Positions 8,308-15,708 of a stretch of 64,000 nt of DNA are shown piece after piece. Location: NCBI GenBank assembly GCA_964599635.1, contig CAZRGM010000003.1, forward strand, positions 7,630 to 71,629. The letters run 5' to 3'. Made by a program: the position numbers and the translations under genes. Below the pieces are notes generated by a model. It saw only the letters and a program-made list of their open reading frames with translations, was not told where the DNA came from and made no database searches. Positions within the stretch are counted from its first letter, which is position 1, and each line of letters begins with the position of its first letter. This DNA is from WJMT01 sp964599635 (lineage in GTDB: Bacteria > Acidobacteriota > Aminicenantia > Aminicenantales > Aminicenantaceae).

Positions 8308-9271
8308 GACTCCCCCCTCTTTTTTCCACCTGGTTTTTTATCCATGGGTAAGTTTGCTCAATCCCCTGTTTTAGAGAATATTTTGACTTCCACCCTATAG
8401 AACTGATGCGATCAATTTTAAAATTTCTGGCCGCAACTCCCACCGGGCCTTTGACATGTCTTATCTTGATCTCTTTATGAGCGACCTCTGCAATGGTTCT
8501 CACCAGATCATCCACAGAGACATATTCCTGACGGCCGATATTGACTCCATTCTCTAGATCTGAATGCATGAGCAAAAGAATGCCATCCAACATATCCTCT
8601 ATATAAGTGTAAGATCTCATGGCTGTCCCATCTCCCCAAACTTCGATCTCTCCTCCATCCTCAGCCTCTGCGATCTTCCGGGACAAAGCCGCGGGTGCTT
8701 TTTCTCTTCCTCCCTGCCAGGTGCCTTCCGGGCCGTAACAGTTCTGAAACCGAGCCAGCCTCACTTTCAGTCCATATTTTCTTGCATAGGCCATGGCCAT
8801 GCGCTCAGCATAAAGCTTTTCCCATCCGTATTCATTGTCGGGTAAGGCTGGATAGGCGTCCTCTTCGGAAAACTCAGGCTCCTCATACTCCATATCTCTA
8901 TAAACACAGGCAGAGGATGAAAAAAAGTATCTTTTCACTCCAGCATTCGCACTGGAATGAACCATATGTATGTTGATCAAGGCACTGTTTCTCATGATTT
9001 CACACTCGGCAGAATGAATAAATCCCATCCCTCCCATATCAGCCGCCAACTGATAAACTTCATCAAAAGGCCTCTTTCTGCGAGAAATAACAGATCTTTC
9101 ACAGTTTCCAGGTTTCCTGAGATCAAGCAGCATAAATTCATCGGCTTCGGTCTCTGAGAACTCGGGTTTTTTAAGGTCGACACCTCGGACCCAGTAACCT
9201 CTCTTCTTAAGTCTTTTTACCAGATGGCTCCCTATAAAACCACCCGCCCCGCATACTAAAGCTTCTCTCAT
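8288..9271 (-). CDS. GDP-mannose 3,5-epimerase-like NAD-dependent SDR
   Basis: 327-residue extended short-chain dehydrogenase/reductase. The Rossmann motif GAGGFIG is at residues 8-14 and the catalytic set is SSSACVY (118-124) with Tyr148 and Lys152 in YGWEK. The stretch AADMGGMGFI (76-85) is nearly identical to a signature of GDP-mannose 3,5-epimerase. Expected role: epimerisation of a nucleotide sugar for surface glycans. The substrate is inferred from similarity only. AAAGGAGAG precedes the ATG. It is co-directional with the NagZ-like gene upstream (68-bp gap) and overlaps the MlrC-like gene downstream. Confidence 0.82.
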   Translation of the reverse strand: MREALVCGAGGFIGSHLVKRLKKRGYWVRGVDLKKPEFSETEADEFMLLDLRKPGNCERSVISRRKRPFDEVYQLAADMGGMGFIHSAECEIMRNSALINIHMVHSSANAGVKRYFFSSSACVYRDMEYEEPEFSEEDAYPALPDNEYGWEKLYAERMAMAYARKYGLKVRLARFQNCYGPEGTWQGGREKAPAALSRKIAEAEDGGEIEVWGDGTAMRSYTYIEDMLDGILLLMHSDLENGVNIGRQEYVSVDDLVRTIAEVAHKEIKIRHVKGPVGVAARNFKIDRISSIGWKSKYSLKQGIEQTYPWIKNQVEKRGGSHEKSSF

Positions 9272-9339
9272 TTGTTTCTCTCCTTTCTCTACCTGAATAA
9301 TTTACCTGACCAAATCATCCATTTTCTATTAACCATTGA

Positions 9340-11112
9340 CTATTTTCTATCCCCTCCCAATCGAATCCCATGTCCTATTTTATAAAGACCTGGGATGGAT
9401 ACCGGAAGCCTCCCCTTAAATCCAATCTCTCCAAACAGGGCTTTCACCGCCGCTCTTTGAGCGGAGGCAGCTTTTCTATAAGCACAGATATAAACATCCG
9501 CTTCCGGGAAATATCTCATAAAATAAGGACTTCCAAAAGAAATCACAAACAGGGGTCTGTCATCTTTCGCTAACTCATGGATAAGCTCAATATGTCTTTC
9601 ATTAAGCCCCACACTCCCCTTCCCTGAATACAATCTTGAAAAAAGAGTGATCAGCCGGACATCTGCATCATTGGATTCCTCGACAGCCTGCTTCATAAAT
9701 TCATCTCCGGTAAAAGCATCTGCATAAAATTCCTGAACTTTCTCACATCTCTCTTTGACTTCTTCTGTAAAAACCTGGCCTGCAAAATAATCTCCTTGAT
9801 CACTGCTTAAAGAAAAAACAGCCAATTTTTTATTCTCACAGGAAAGAGGAACTCTATCCTGGCTGTTCTTCACTAAAGTCATCGAGGCTTCAAAAGTTTT
9901 TTCCGCCTGTCTAAGGTTTTCTTCTGAAGCCAGGATCCTGGTTAAAGCTTCTCCATCCACAAATTTCTGTTTGTGAAGTCCCAGTTCTGATTTAGCCTTT
10001 AAAATTCTTCTGACTGATGCATTGATCCTGGATTCACTGATTCTCCCTGAATTGACTGCCTGAATCAAGGCATGGATCACTTTTTCTGTCTCCAGAGGAA
10101 GAAGAAGACAATCCACCCCAGCCTGGACCGCTTTGACAGCGGCCTCTTCGGGTGAGTACAAGGTTGTGACACCCCCCATTTCCATGGCATCTGTAACGAT
10201 CAGTCCATTAAATCCCCACTCCTGCCGCAGAAGCTCTGTGATGATGACTGGAGAAAGGGTGGCAGGGAGATTAGGAGTGGGATCGAGTGCGGGGATATGA
10301 ATATGAGCGGTCATCACGGCCTTTACTCCAGCTTCAACGGCCTTTTTAAAAGGAAATAATTCCACCTGGTCCAATCTGTCTCTATCCGCCTCTACCAGAG
10401 GAAGCTCTATATGAGAGTCCACTTCGGTATCTCCGTGTCCCGGGAAGTGTTTGGCTGTGGCTATAAGACCGTTTTCCTGGCAGCCTCTAATGAACGCAGC
10501 CCCCAGACGGCTGACCTGCTCCGGATCCTCTCCCAGAGAACGGGTGTTTATAATCGGATTCTGAGGATTAATATTCACATCCACAACCGGCGCGTAAGTG
10601 ATATGAATGCCCACAGCTCTGGCTTCTTCAGCCGTTATCTTTCCCATCCGATAGGCGAGCTCTTCAGATCCGGCTGCCCCTAAAGACATCAATGGGGGGA
10701 AAAGAGTGGCTCCTTCGATCTGATTCCCCAATCCCCTTTCCAAATCAGAGGCAATGAGAAGCGGGATCCGGGCTTTCTCCTGAAGCTTGTTGATCAGATA
10801 AGCTGATTCAAAGGCTTCTCCTCCGAAAATGATCAACCCTCCCACTTTATGCTCTTCCACTAGAGATTCCAGCCTACGAACAGCGGGACTTTCCTGGTTG
10901 TAGAAATGTCCTGAAAACCGGCAGCTTATCATCTGCCCGATTTTTTCCTCAAGGGTCATCTGATTCATTGTTTTACGGACCCAACGGAGCCCTGATCGAG
11001 TCACGGTAAGGCTGGGCTTTAAGGCTTCCTTGACGCAGCCTGTTAAAAATAATAAAGCCGGAATGAGAATGAATGAAAAGACTATCATTTTTTTTCTGCT
11101 TTTACTTTTCAT
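9340..11112 (-). CDS. GH3 beta-N-acetylhexosaminidase (NagZ-like) lipoprotein
   Basis: 590 residues. The glycoside hydrolase family 3 barrel carries the NagZ hallmark KHFPGHGDTEVDSH (221-234), whose histidine acts in place of the usual acid/base, and the nucleophile Asp308 in IVTDAMEMGG. NagZ proper is about 340 residues and cytoplasmic; this protein has a lipobox (FLTGC, Cys26) and about 200 extra C-terminal residues, like the longer exported GH3 hexosaminidases. It would release N-acetylglucosamine from peptidoglycan fragments or other glycans outside the cytoplasm. It starts inside the last 11 bp of the sugar-kinase gene, suggesting one operon for amino-sugar or cell-wall turnover. Confidence 0.87.
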   Translation of the reverse strand: MKSKSRKKMIVFSFILIPALLFLTGCVKEALKPSLTVTRSGLRWVRKTMNQMTLEEKIGQMISCRFSGHFYNQESPAVRRLESLVEEHKVGGLIIFGGEAFESAYLINKLQEKARIPLLIASDLERGLGNQIEGATLFPPLMSLGAAGSEELAYRMGKITAEEARAVGIHITYAPVVDVNINPQNPIINTRSLGEDPEQVSRLGAAFIRGCQENGLIATAKHFPGHGDTEVDSHIELPLVEADRDRLDQVELFPFKKAVEAGVKAVMTAHIHIPALDPTPNLPATLSPVIITELLRQEWGFNGLIVTDAMEMGGVTTLYSPEEAAVKAVQAGVDCLLLPLETEKVIHALIQAVNSGRISESRINASVRRILKAKSELGLHKQKFVDGEALTRILASEENLRQAEKTFEASMTLVKNSQDRVPLSCENKKLAVFSLSSDQGDYFAGQVFTEEVKERCEKVQEFYADAFTGDEFMKQAVEESNDADVRLITLFSRLYSGKGSVGLNERHIELIHELAKDDRPLFVISFGSPYFMRYFPEADVYICAYRKAASAQRAAVKALFGEIGFKGRLPVSIPGLYKIGHGIRLGGDRK

Positions 11113-12049
11113 GAAAACCTCTTTTCGAATTTAAAAAATTAAATTCCTGAACCATTTTAAAAGTTTCCTGGACCCCTCTTGTTCGAACGGCTTTGGAAGC
11201 TAACTTCAGACCAAATTCAGCCGCACCTAAGACTTCTTCTCCCTCCATCATGCGGGAAACCGTGGCGCTGCAGAAAACATCTCCACATCCTGTCGTGTCC
11301 GCCACTTCATCAGAGTCTTTTGATGCCATCTTTGTAAATCCTTGAGGAGTCCCGACTAAAATTCCCTCTTCTCCAAGAGTAAAAAAAACGGCTTTGACTC
11401 CCTGATTTAAAATAGATTCCCCAAAGACATTGAGCTCTCTCTCATCTGGTTTTTTCTCCGGACATCCCATCATGCAGGCGGCTTCCTGCCTGTTGGCCTG
11501 GACATAATCAATACCCCGGATCCACTCCGGCCATTCTGTCAAAGAAACATATTTCCTGAACCTCCCCAGTTCAGGTGAAAGCGCCAGAGAATGGACATCC
11601 ATCCATATGGGGCATTCGGCTTTTTCTTTAATCTCATTCCAATCCCTCAGCTTAATATCGAGGCCGGAAATCATCAATAAAACGAGAAAATCAACATCAG
11701 GGAGTCTGGATAGAATCCATCCCGGCTCTAAAGAAGGAACCACAGATTCCAGAACTTCCTTTCTCTCCCCTTCTCTGGGATAAAAAAGGCTAACCCGGTT
11801 TCCCGGTCCAGGAACTTTTTGGACTCCCTCAACATGAATCGAACGCCAATTTTCTAAAACACTGGAAACCAAAGAAGCCAATCCCTCTGCCAGATTAGCT
11901 ATCAAAAAGACTTCTTTTTCAAGACCGCACAGCACAGCACTCGGATAAAGAACCCCTCCCAGACTCTCAATTAGGCTCCCGGAAGGCAAAGTAATCACAT
12001 CATAAGTGATGCTCCCTATTAATCCGATCTTTCTATCTGCCTCTTCCAT
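11102..12049 (-). CDS. PfkB-family carbohydrate kinase
   Basis: About 315 residues. The C-terminal signature DTTGCGDVFCSA carries the catalytic aspartate and anion hole of the PfkB/ribokinase family (usually DTxGAGD). The N-terminal segment IGLIGSITYDVITLPSG begins the fold. The substrate cannot be read from the sequence; location beside a NagZ-like hexosaminidase suggests a sugar or amino sugar. I place the start at the ATG at 12049 (MEEADRKIG) rather than a TTG 15 bases upstream; either overlaps the preceding ATPase gene, so translation is coupled. Confidence 0.82.
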   Translation of the reverse strand: MEEADRKIGLIGSITYDVITLPSGSLIESLGGVLYPSAVLCGLEKEVFLIANLAEGLASLVSSVLENWRSIHVEGVQKVPGPGNRVSLFYPREGERKEVLESVVPSLEPGWILSRLPDVDFLVLLMISGLDIKLRDWNEIKEKAECPIWMDVHSLALSPELGRFRKYVSLTEWPEWIRGIDYVQANRQEAACMMGCPEKKPDERELNVFGESILNQGVKAVFFTLGEEGILVGTPQGFTKMASKDSDEVADTTGCGDVFCSATVSRMMEGEEVLGAAEFGLKLASKAVRTRGVQETFKMVQEFNFLNSKRGFHEK

Positions 12050-12941
12050 GCGGCTCTTTAACAACCTGTTCTAATTTCCGGACAGCATTCATTATGTCCC
12101 TGTTTGCATTTTCCCCTTCCAAGGGATCCCCTTTCAGCCAGGAGAGAGAAATAGAAGAGTCTTCATGGATGATTCCAATGGAGTTTAATCCCTTTTCCTT
12201 TAATTTTTGGGATATATAATTTTCTATTTCGCTGTCCTTGATCTTATTTAACAGCACAAAGGATTTTTTAATTCGGGCTTCACGATAGATTTTCCTTGCT
12301 CGTTCAATGAGTTTAGAATCTTTCAGATGCTGGGTCGCAGGCATTTTTCCTTCTCTTATTTGAGAGATAAGATTCTGAATATCTTGGGCGATTTGGATGG
12401 AAGCTGTGGTGGGATCGACCACGGTGATGATCCAGTCCATGCTGGTAATCACTCCTCTGGCCGAATCTTCCAAACCGGCTTTGACATCAATCAAGGTGAC
12501 CGGTTGATCTCCAATCCCCTGGACTCTTAAATCTCTGGTTATCTTGGAGATAGGGCCATCACATCCAGCTCCCGGCCCTTTATCTCCTATTTTCCCCAGC
12601 TGAAAAAGAAAAAGACCTTTCTGATCAAACAAATAGTATTTACGGGGAATCTTATCTAATGAAATCAATGCCTTAGGGAGAGCAGTCGGGTCATCGACAG
12701 GACAGGAGACTTTTCCCCCTGCGAATACGGCCCCTCCAAAATAATCCATGAGGGAAACAGGAGGTTCTTTAAATCCCAATGCCTGATGAACACCCGTATT
12801 GGTTGAATCAGCGTCCAACACACAAACTTGATATCCCTCATCCCTAAGGGCTCTGCCCAATAAAACTGTAACAGTGCTTTTTCCGCTTCCCCCTTTACCC
12901 AAAATTCCTATTCTCTTATTGACAAATACTTTCTCTTCCAT
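12033..12941 (-). CDS. CooC/NifH-like deviant Walker A ATPase
   Basis: 302 residues. GKGGSGKST at about 15-23 is the deviant Walker A of the SIMIBI class, followed by VCVLDADSTNTGVHQALGF. VTLIDVKAGLEDSARGV is the switch/Walker B-like region and VVDPTTASIQIA follows. The closest pattern I recognise is CooC, the ATPase that matures the nickel site of carbon monoxide dehydrogenase, but the CxC metal motif of CooC is reduced here to one cysteine (GAGCDGP) and no CODH gene is in the window. It heads the overlapping operon with the sugar kinase. A role in metal-centre maturation is only one possibility. Confidence 0.65.
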   Translation of the reverse strand: MEEKVFVNKRIGILGKGGSGKSTVTVLLGRALRDEGYQVCVLDADSTNTGVHQALGFKEPPVSLMDYFGGAVFAGGKVSCPVDDPTALPKALISLDKIPRKYYLFDQKGLFLFQLGKIGDKGPGAGCDGPISKITRDLRVQGIGDQPVTLIDVKAGLEDSARGVITSMDWIITVVDPTTASIQIAQDIQNLISQIREGKMPATQHLKDSKLIERARKIYREARIKKSFVLLNKIKDSEIENYISQKLKEKGLNSIGIIHEDSSISLSWLKGDPLEGENANRDIMNAVRKLEQVVKEPHGRGR

Positions 12942-12975
12942 CTTGCTCCTCTCTTAATTCTCTTGACCGTGAATA

Positions 12976-12994
12976 GACTCGTGAATCATTCAGG
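12976..12994. repeat. Fragment of the dispersed repeat end
   Basis: GACTCGTGAATCATTCAGG matches the right end of the large dispersed elements (GACTCGTGAATAATCCAGG) with two changes. It ends directly at the stop codon of the exported MBL gene (12995). Confidence 0.55.
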
Positions 12995-13807
12995 TTACTT
13001 AATCTCAAGTATTTTTCCCACTCCATACTCTATGAAATCTTCCTTATATTCTCTTCTGAATGCTTCTCTAACCGGATCCCCTGTACAGTGAGACGGGGCC
13101 GCTTTTTTAACGCTTAACTCTCTAAACCCTTTAACCACACTCATAGGAGGATGGTGGAATCCCCCCATAACTAAATAGATTTCCCGCTGAGGAAACATTT
13201 CTTTAGCTTTTTTAACAATATTGATGATTCCAGGGTGGCTGCAGCCATTGACAACAATCAAACCTTTTTTGGTATTGATGATAAGGGACTGCTCTTTGGG
13301 AGGTCCATATAGTTCTCCCGTACTGAAAGCAAAATCAGAAATCTTCTGTGGACCTGAAACATTGACAAATTCTGCCCCCTTTTTGGTTATCATATTTCGA
13401 ATGGAATCAGGGAAAGAAGCCGGGATGAATACCGTAACATCATGATTTTTCTCCAAAAATCCCTTTAATCCTCCCACATGATCTCCGTGGATGTGAGAAA
13501 TGATGACTTTATCAATAGATTGGGGGTCGATATTCATTTTTTCCATATTAAAAAGCAAAATATCTGAACTTCCTCCCGTATCAAACAATAAAACTTCCTG
13601 TGGGGTTTTGATGACTGTGCCAAATCCCCAGGATGTCTTTAATTCTGGATTTATCCTGTAATTGTCAAAAACCGAAATAAAAGTCACTTCCTGCACTTCT
13701 TCTATGTCTTGCTGAAAAGAACTTCCCGATTGAGACCCCATGGGGATATGTGCTAAAAAAATGCCCATCCCTAACAAAACTAAAACTAATATCTTTTTAA
13801 GTTTCAT
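12995..13807 (-). CDS. Exported MBL-fold hydrolase
   Basis: 270 residues, a paralogue of the enzyme at 2468. The metal motif is ISHIHGDHVGG, with NGCSHPGIINIV and GGFHHPP giving the later ligands and APSHCTGD near the end. Unlike the first copy it begins with a Sec signal (MKLKKILVLVLLGMGIFLAH), so it should act in the periplasm. In the first motif the aspartate is shifted (HIHGDH instead of HGHLDH), both being normal family variants. It is 53 bp upstream of the CooC-like gene on the same strand. Substrate unknown. Confidence 0.8.
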   Translation of the reverse strand: MKLKKILVLVLLGMGIFLAHIPMGSQSGSSFQQDIEEVQEVTFISVFDNYRINPELKTSWGFGTVIKTPQEVLLFDTGGSSDILLFNMEKMNIDPQSIDKVIISHIHGDHVGGLKGFLEKNHDVTVFIPASFPDSIRNMITKKGAEFVNVSGPQKISDFAFSTGELYGPPKEQSLIINTKKGLIVVNGCSHPGIINIVKKAKEMFPQREIYLVMGGFHHPPMSVVKGFRELSVKKAAPSHCTGDPVREAFRREYKEDFIEYGVGKILEIK

Positions 13808-13859
13808 GTCTTAACTCCCGTATCATAGTTTTGTTTGACGTTTTTATAAACGATTTATT

Positions 13860-13909
13860 GTTTTTATACATTCTAACGAGTCTCTCTTTTAGAAGATTCG
13901 TATAAAAAC
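13860..13909. repeat. Inverted repeat between MBL gene and queH
   Basis: GTTTTTATAC (13860-13869) and GTATAAAAAC (13900-13909) are perfect 10-bp arms around a 30-base loop. It lies about 50 bp upstream of the exported MBL gene and downstream of queH (both minus strand), so it could act on either transcript. There is no clear terminator U-run. Confidence 0.4.
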
Positions 13910-14026
13910 AGTATTTTTATTTTATTATACATCTTAAATCATTTTTTGTTAAAAGATGGATCTTCAAAGTGAGGCTTCCTTTTAAAGATGTCTCATTTTT
14001 TAATAGTTCCCCTCTGAAATAAAAGC

Positions 14027-14584
14027 TTATTTCCTTATGGAGTACCGGCAGCCACAGTAATTTTGCCTGTAAAGTCCCAGCTGTCTGGATAACTCGACGC
14101 TTCTTTTAAATCCATCCTTTTTCTTAAAATTGATATCCAGAAACACGACTCCATATTCTTCAGCCAATCCTCTTCCTATTTTAAAAATAGTCTCAGATGA
14201 CTTATGAGGAGAAATGGTCAAGGTGGTGGTGAAAAAAGGAATGCCCAATTTGAGGGCCTTTTTGGCGGTGGCTTCAAGATTATGGCGAAAACACACATCA
14301 CAGCGTTTTCCTCCTTCAGGTTCTCTCTCCAGACCCTTGACCGCTTTTCCCCATTTCTCAGGCTCGTATTCAGGAAAAATGATTCGGAATCCAAGTCCAC
14401 GGGCTGCTTTAAGGGCATTTTGAGCTCTTTTTTCATATTCTTCCGGAGGATAAATATTGGGATTATGATAAAATCCGATGACTTCAAATTCAGGATTCAA
14501 CCTCTCATAGACAGCCGTGGAATCCGGCCCACAGCAGACATGGAGCAAAACTTTGGGTTTAGCGGTACTTTTGCTTTCACTCAT
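14027..14584 (-). CDS. queH: Epoxyqueuosine reductase QueH
   Basis: 185 residues. QueH reduces epoxyqueuosine to queuosine in tRNA, replacing QueG in many bacteria. The family cysteines are visible: LLHVCCGPDS near the N-terminus, RCDVCFRHNL in the middle and NYCGCRYS at the C-terminus; together they bind a [4Fe-4S] cluster and a second metal. Length matches the family. It stands alone, minus strand, with a repeat-rich gap upstream. The ribosome site is weak. Confidence 0.9.
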   Translation of the reverse strand: MSESKSTAKPKVLLHVCCGPDSTAVYERLNPEFEVIGFYHNPNIYPPEEYEKRAQNALKAARGLGFRIIFPEYEPEKWGKAVKGLEREPEGGKRCDVCFRHNLEATAKKALKLGIPFFTTTLTISPHKSSETIFKIGRGLAEEYGVVFLDINFKKKDGFKRSVELSRQLGLYRQNYCGCRYSIRK

Positions 14585-14643
14585 TTTTCATCAAACATAT
14601 GATTCTATAATATTCTCTCTCAATTATCCATAAATCAACTGAA

Positions 14644-14692
14644 CCGAACTATTCACGAGTCGAGGTTAAAGTTTCTTTATGAATAGTTCAGG
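14644..14692. repeat. Short 49-bp copy of the dispersed element
   Basis: GAACTATTCA (14646-14655) and its exact complement TGAATAGTTC (14680-14689) bound a 49-bp unit that keeps CGAGTCGAGGTT from the large elements but lacks their structured middle. Confidence 0.7.
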
Positions 14693-14696
14693 CTTA

Positions 14697-14725
14697 TTGA
14701 CATTTATAGATTCCATAATTATTAT
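14697..14725 (+). promoter_or_regulatory. Sigma70-type promoter between two repeat ends
   Basis: TTGACA (14697-14702), a 17-base spacer and TATTAT (14720-14725), pointing at the homocysteine methyltransferase gene. The promoter lies inside a perfect 15-bp inverted repeat formed by two dispersed-element ends (TGAATAGTTCAGGCT at 14680-14694 and AGCCTGAACTATTCA at 14737-14751). The untranslated leader would be about 27 bases made mostly of repeat end. Confidence 0.7.
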
Positions 14726-14758
14726 CAAACCTAATGAGCCTGAACTATTCATAAAAAA

Positions 14759-15646
14759 ATGTCCCTTTCAATCCTAGCTCTTATAGACAAAAGAACAGTG
14801 CTCCTTGATGGAGCTATGGGGACAGAACTGATCAAAAAAGGATTTGTCACGGGGGCTCCCGAGTCATGGAATATTGAAAAGACAGAAACAGTTAAAAATA
14901 TTCATAAAAGATATTTTGACGCAGGCGCTGATGCGGTCCTGACCAACAGTTTTGGGGGAAGCAAAATCAAACTCGCGTCCTTCGGTTTGGAAAAACAGTG
15001 CTACGAGCTTAACAGACAGGCCGCCGAAATTGCGGTTGAAACAAGACCTGCGGGTAGATTTGTGGGAGGAAGCATGGGCCCCACAGGTAAATTTCTTAAG
15101 CCCTACGGAAATTTCACGGAAGATGAATTCACAGAAGCCTATTCTCTTCAGGCCAAAGCTCTTTCAGACGGAGGAGCGGATTTTATTCTTATAGAGACCC
15201 AATATGACTTAAAAGAGGCGATCTGTGCTTTTAATGGAGCCCGTCATGCCTGTCATCTCCCTATTTTTGTTACCATGACGTTTAAAGTCACACCCAAGGG
15301 TTTTTATACAGAAATGGGGAATAGTGTCTCCCAGTGCGTTAAAGAGCTTGAAAAAAGGGAAATTTCAGCACTCGGAGCCAACTGTACTCTTGACAGCAGA
15401 GGGATGGCCAAACTGACAAAAGAAATCAAAGAGAAAACCTCTCTCCCTGTCATTGCCCAAGCCAATGCGGGTCAGCCTCGGGTCACCCAAGATGGGAAAA
15501 TAAAATATACCCAATCGGCTGAAAACTATGTTCAATACGTCAAAAAAATCCTTAAAAACGGGGCCCATATAATCGGGGGATGCTGCGGGACAGATCCTTC
15601 TTATATTCGAAAAATGGCCAAATTAATTCACCTGAATTATTCATAA
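14759..15646 (+). CDS. Homocysteine S-methyltransferase domain protein
   Basis: 295 residues, equal to the single homocysteine-binding barrel of MetH or BHMT. LLDGAMGTELIKKG begins the fold. The zinc ligands are Cys209 (GANCT) and Cys275-Cys276 (GGCCGT). MetH's folate, B12 and reactivation domains are absent, so it would need a separate methyl donor such as a methylated corrinoid protein; candidates lie 5-10 kb downstream. Both borders are repeat ends: ATTCATAAAAAA immediately precedes the ATG, without a Shine-Dalgarno site, and the last codons CTG AAT TAT TCA TAA are the left end of the next element. Confidence 0.85.
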   Translation: MSLSILALIDKRTVLLDGAMGTELIKKGFVTGAPESWNIEKTETVKNIHKRYFDAGADAVLTNSFGGSKIKLASFGLEKQCYELNRQAAEIAVETRPAGRFVGGSMGPTGKFLKPYGNFTEDEFTEAYSLQAKALSDGGADFILIETQYDLKEAICAFNGARHACHLPIFVTMTFKVTPKGFYTEMGNSVSQCVKELEKREISALGANCTLDSRGMAKLTKEIKEKTSLPVIAQANAGQPRVTQDGKIKYTQSAENYVQYVKKILKNGAHIIGGCCGTDPSYIRKMAKLIHLNYS

Positions 15647-15696
15647 AAAAAATGGTTGAAGAGGGGAAGGCAAGCTTGACTCTTGAATAATCCAGG
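15631..15696. repeat. Short 66-bp copy of the dispersed element
   Basis: Ends CCTGAATTATTCA (15631-15643) and TGAATAATCCAGG (15684-15696) are inverted repeats with 12 of 13 matches. The left end contains the stop codon of the upstream gene (TAA at 15644-15646 follows directly). Confidence 0.75.
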
Positions 15697-15708
15697 TTCC
15701 TAAATAAA

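Noticed and set aside
12033..12941. Evidence for carbon monoxide dehydrogenase metabolism from the CooC-like ATPase
   Set aside because: The CxC metal motif is incomplete and no CODH or acetyl-CoA synthase gene is nearby, so the ATPase alone does not support it.
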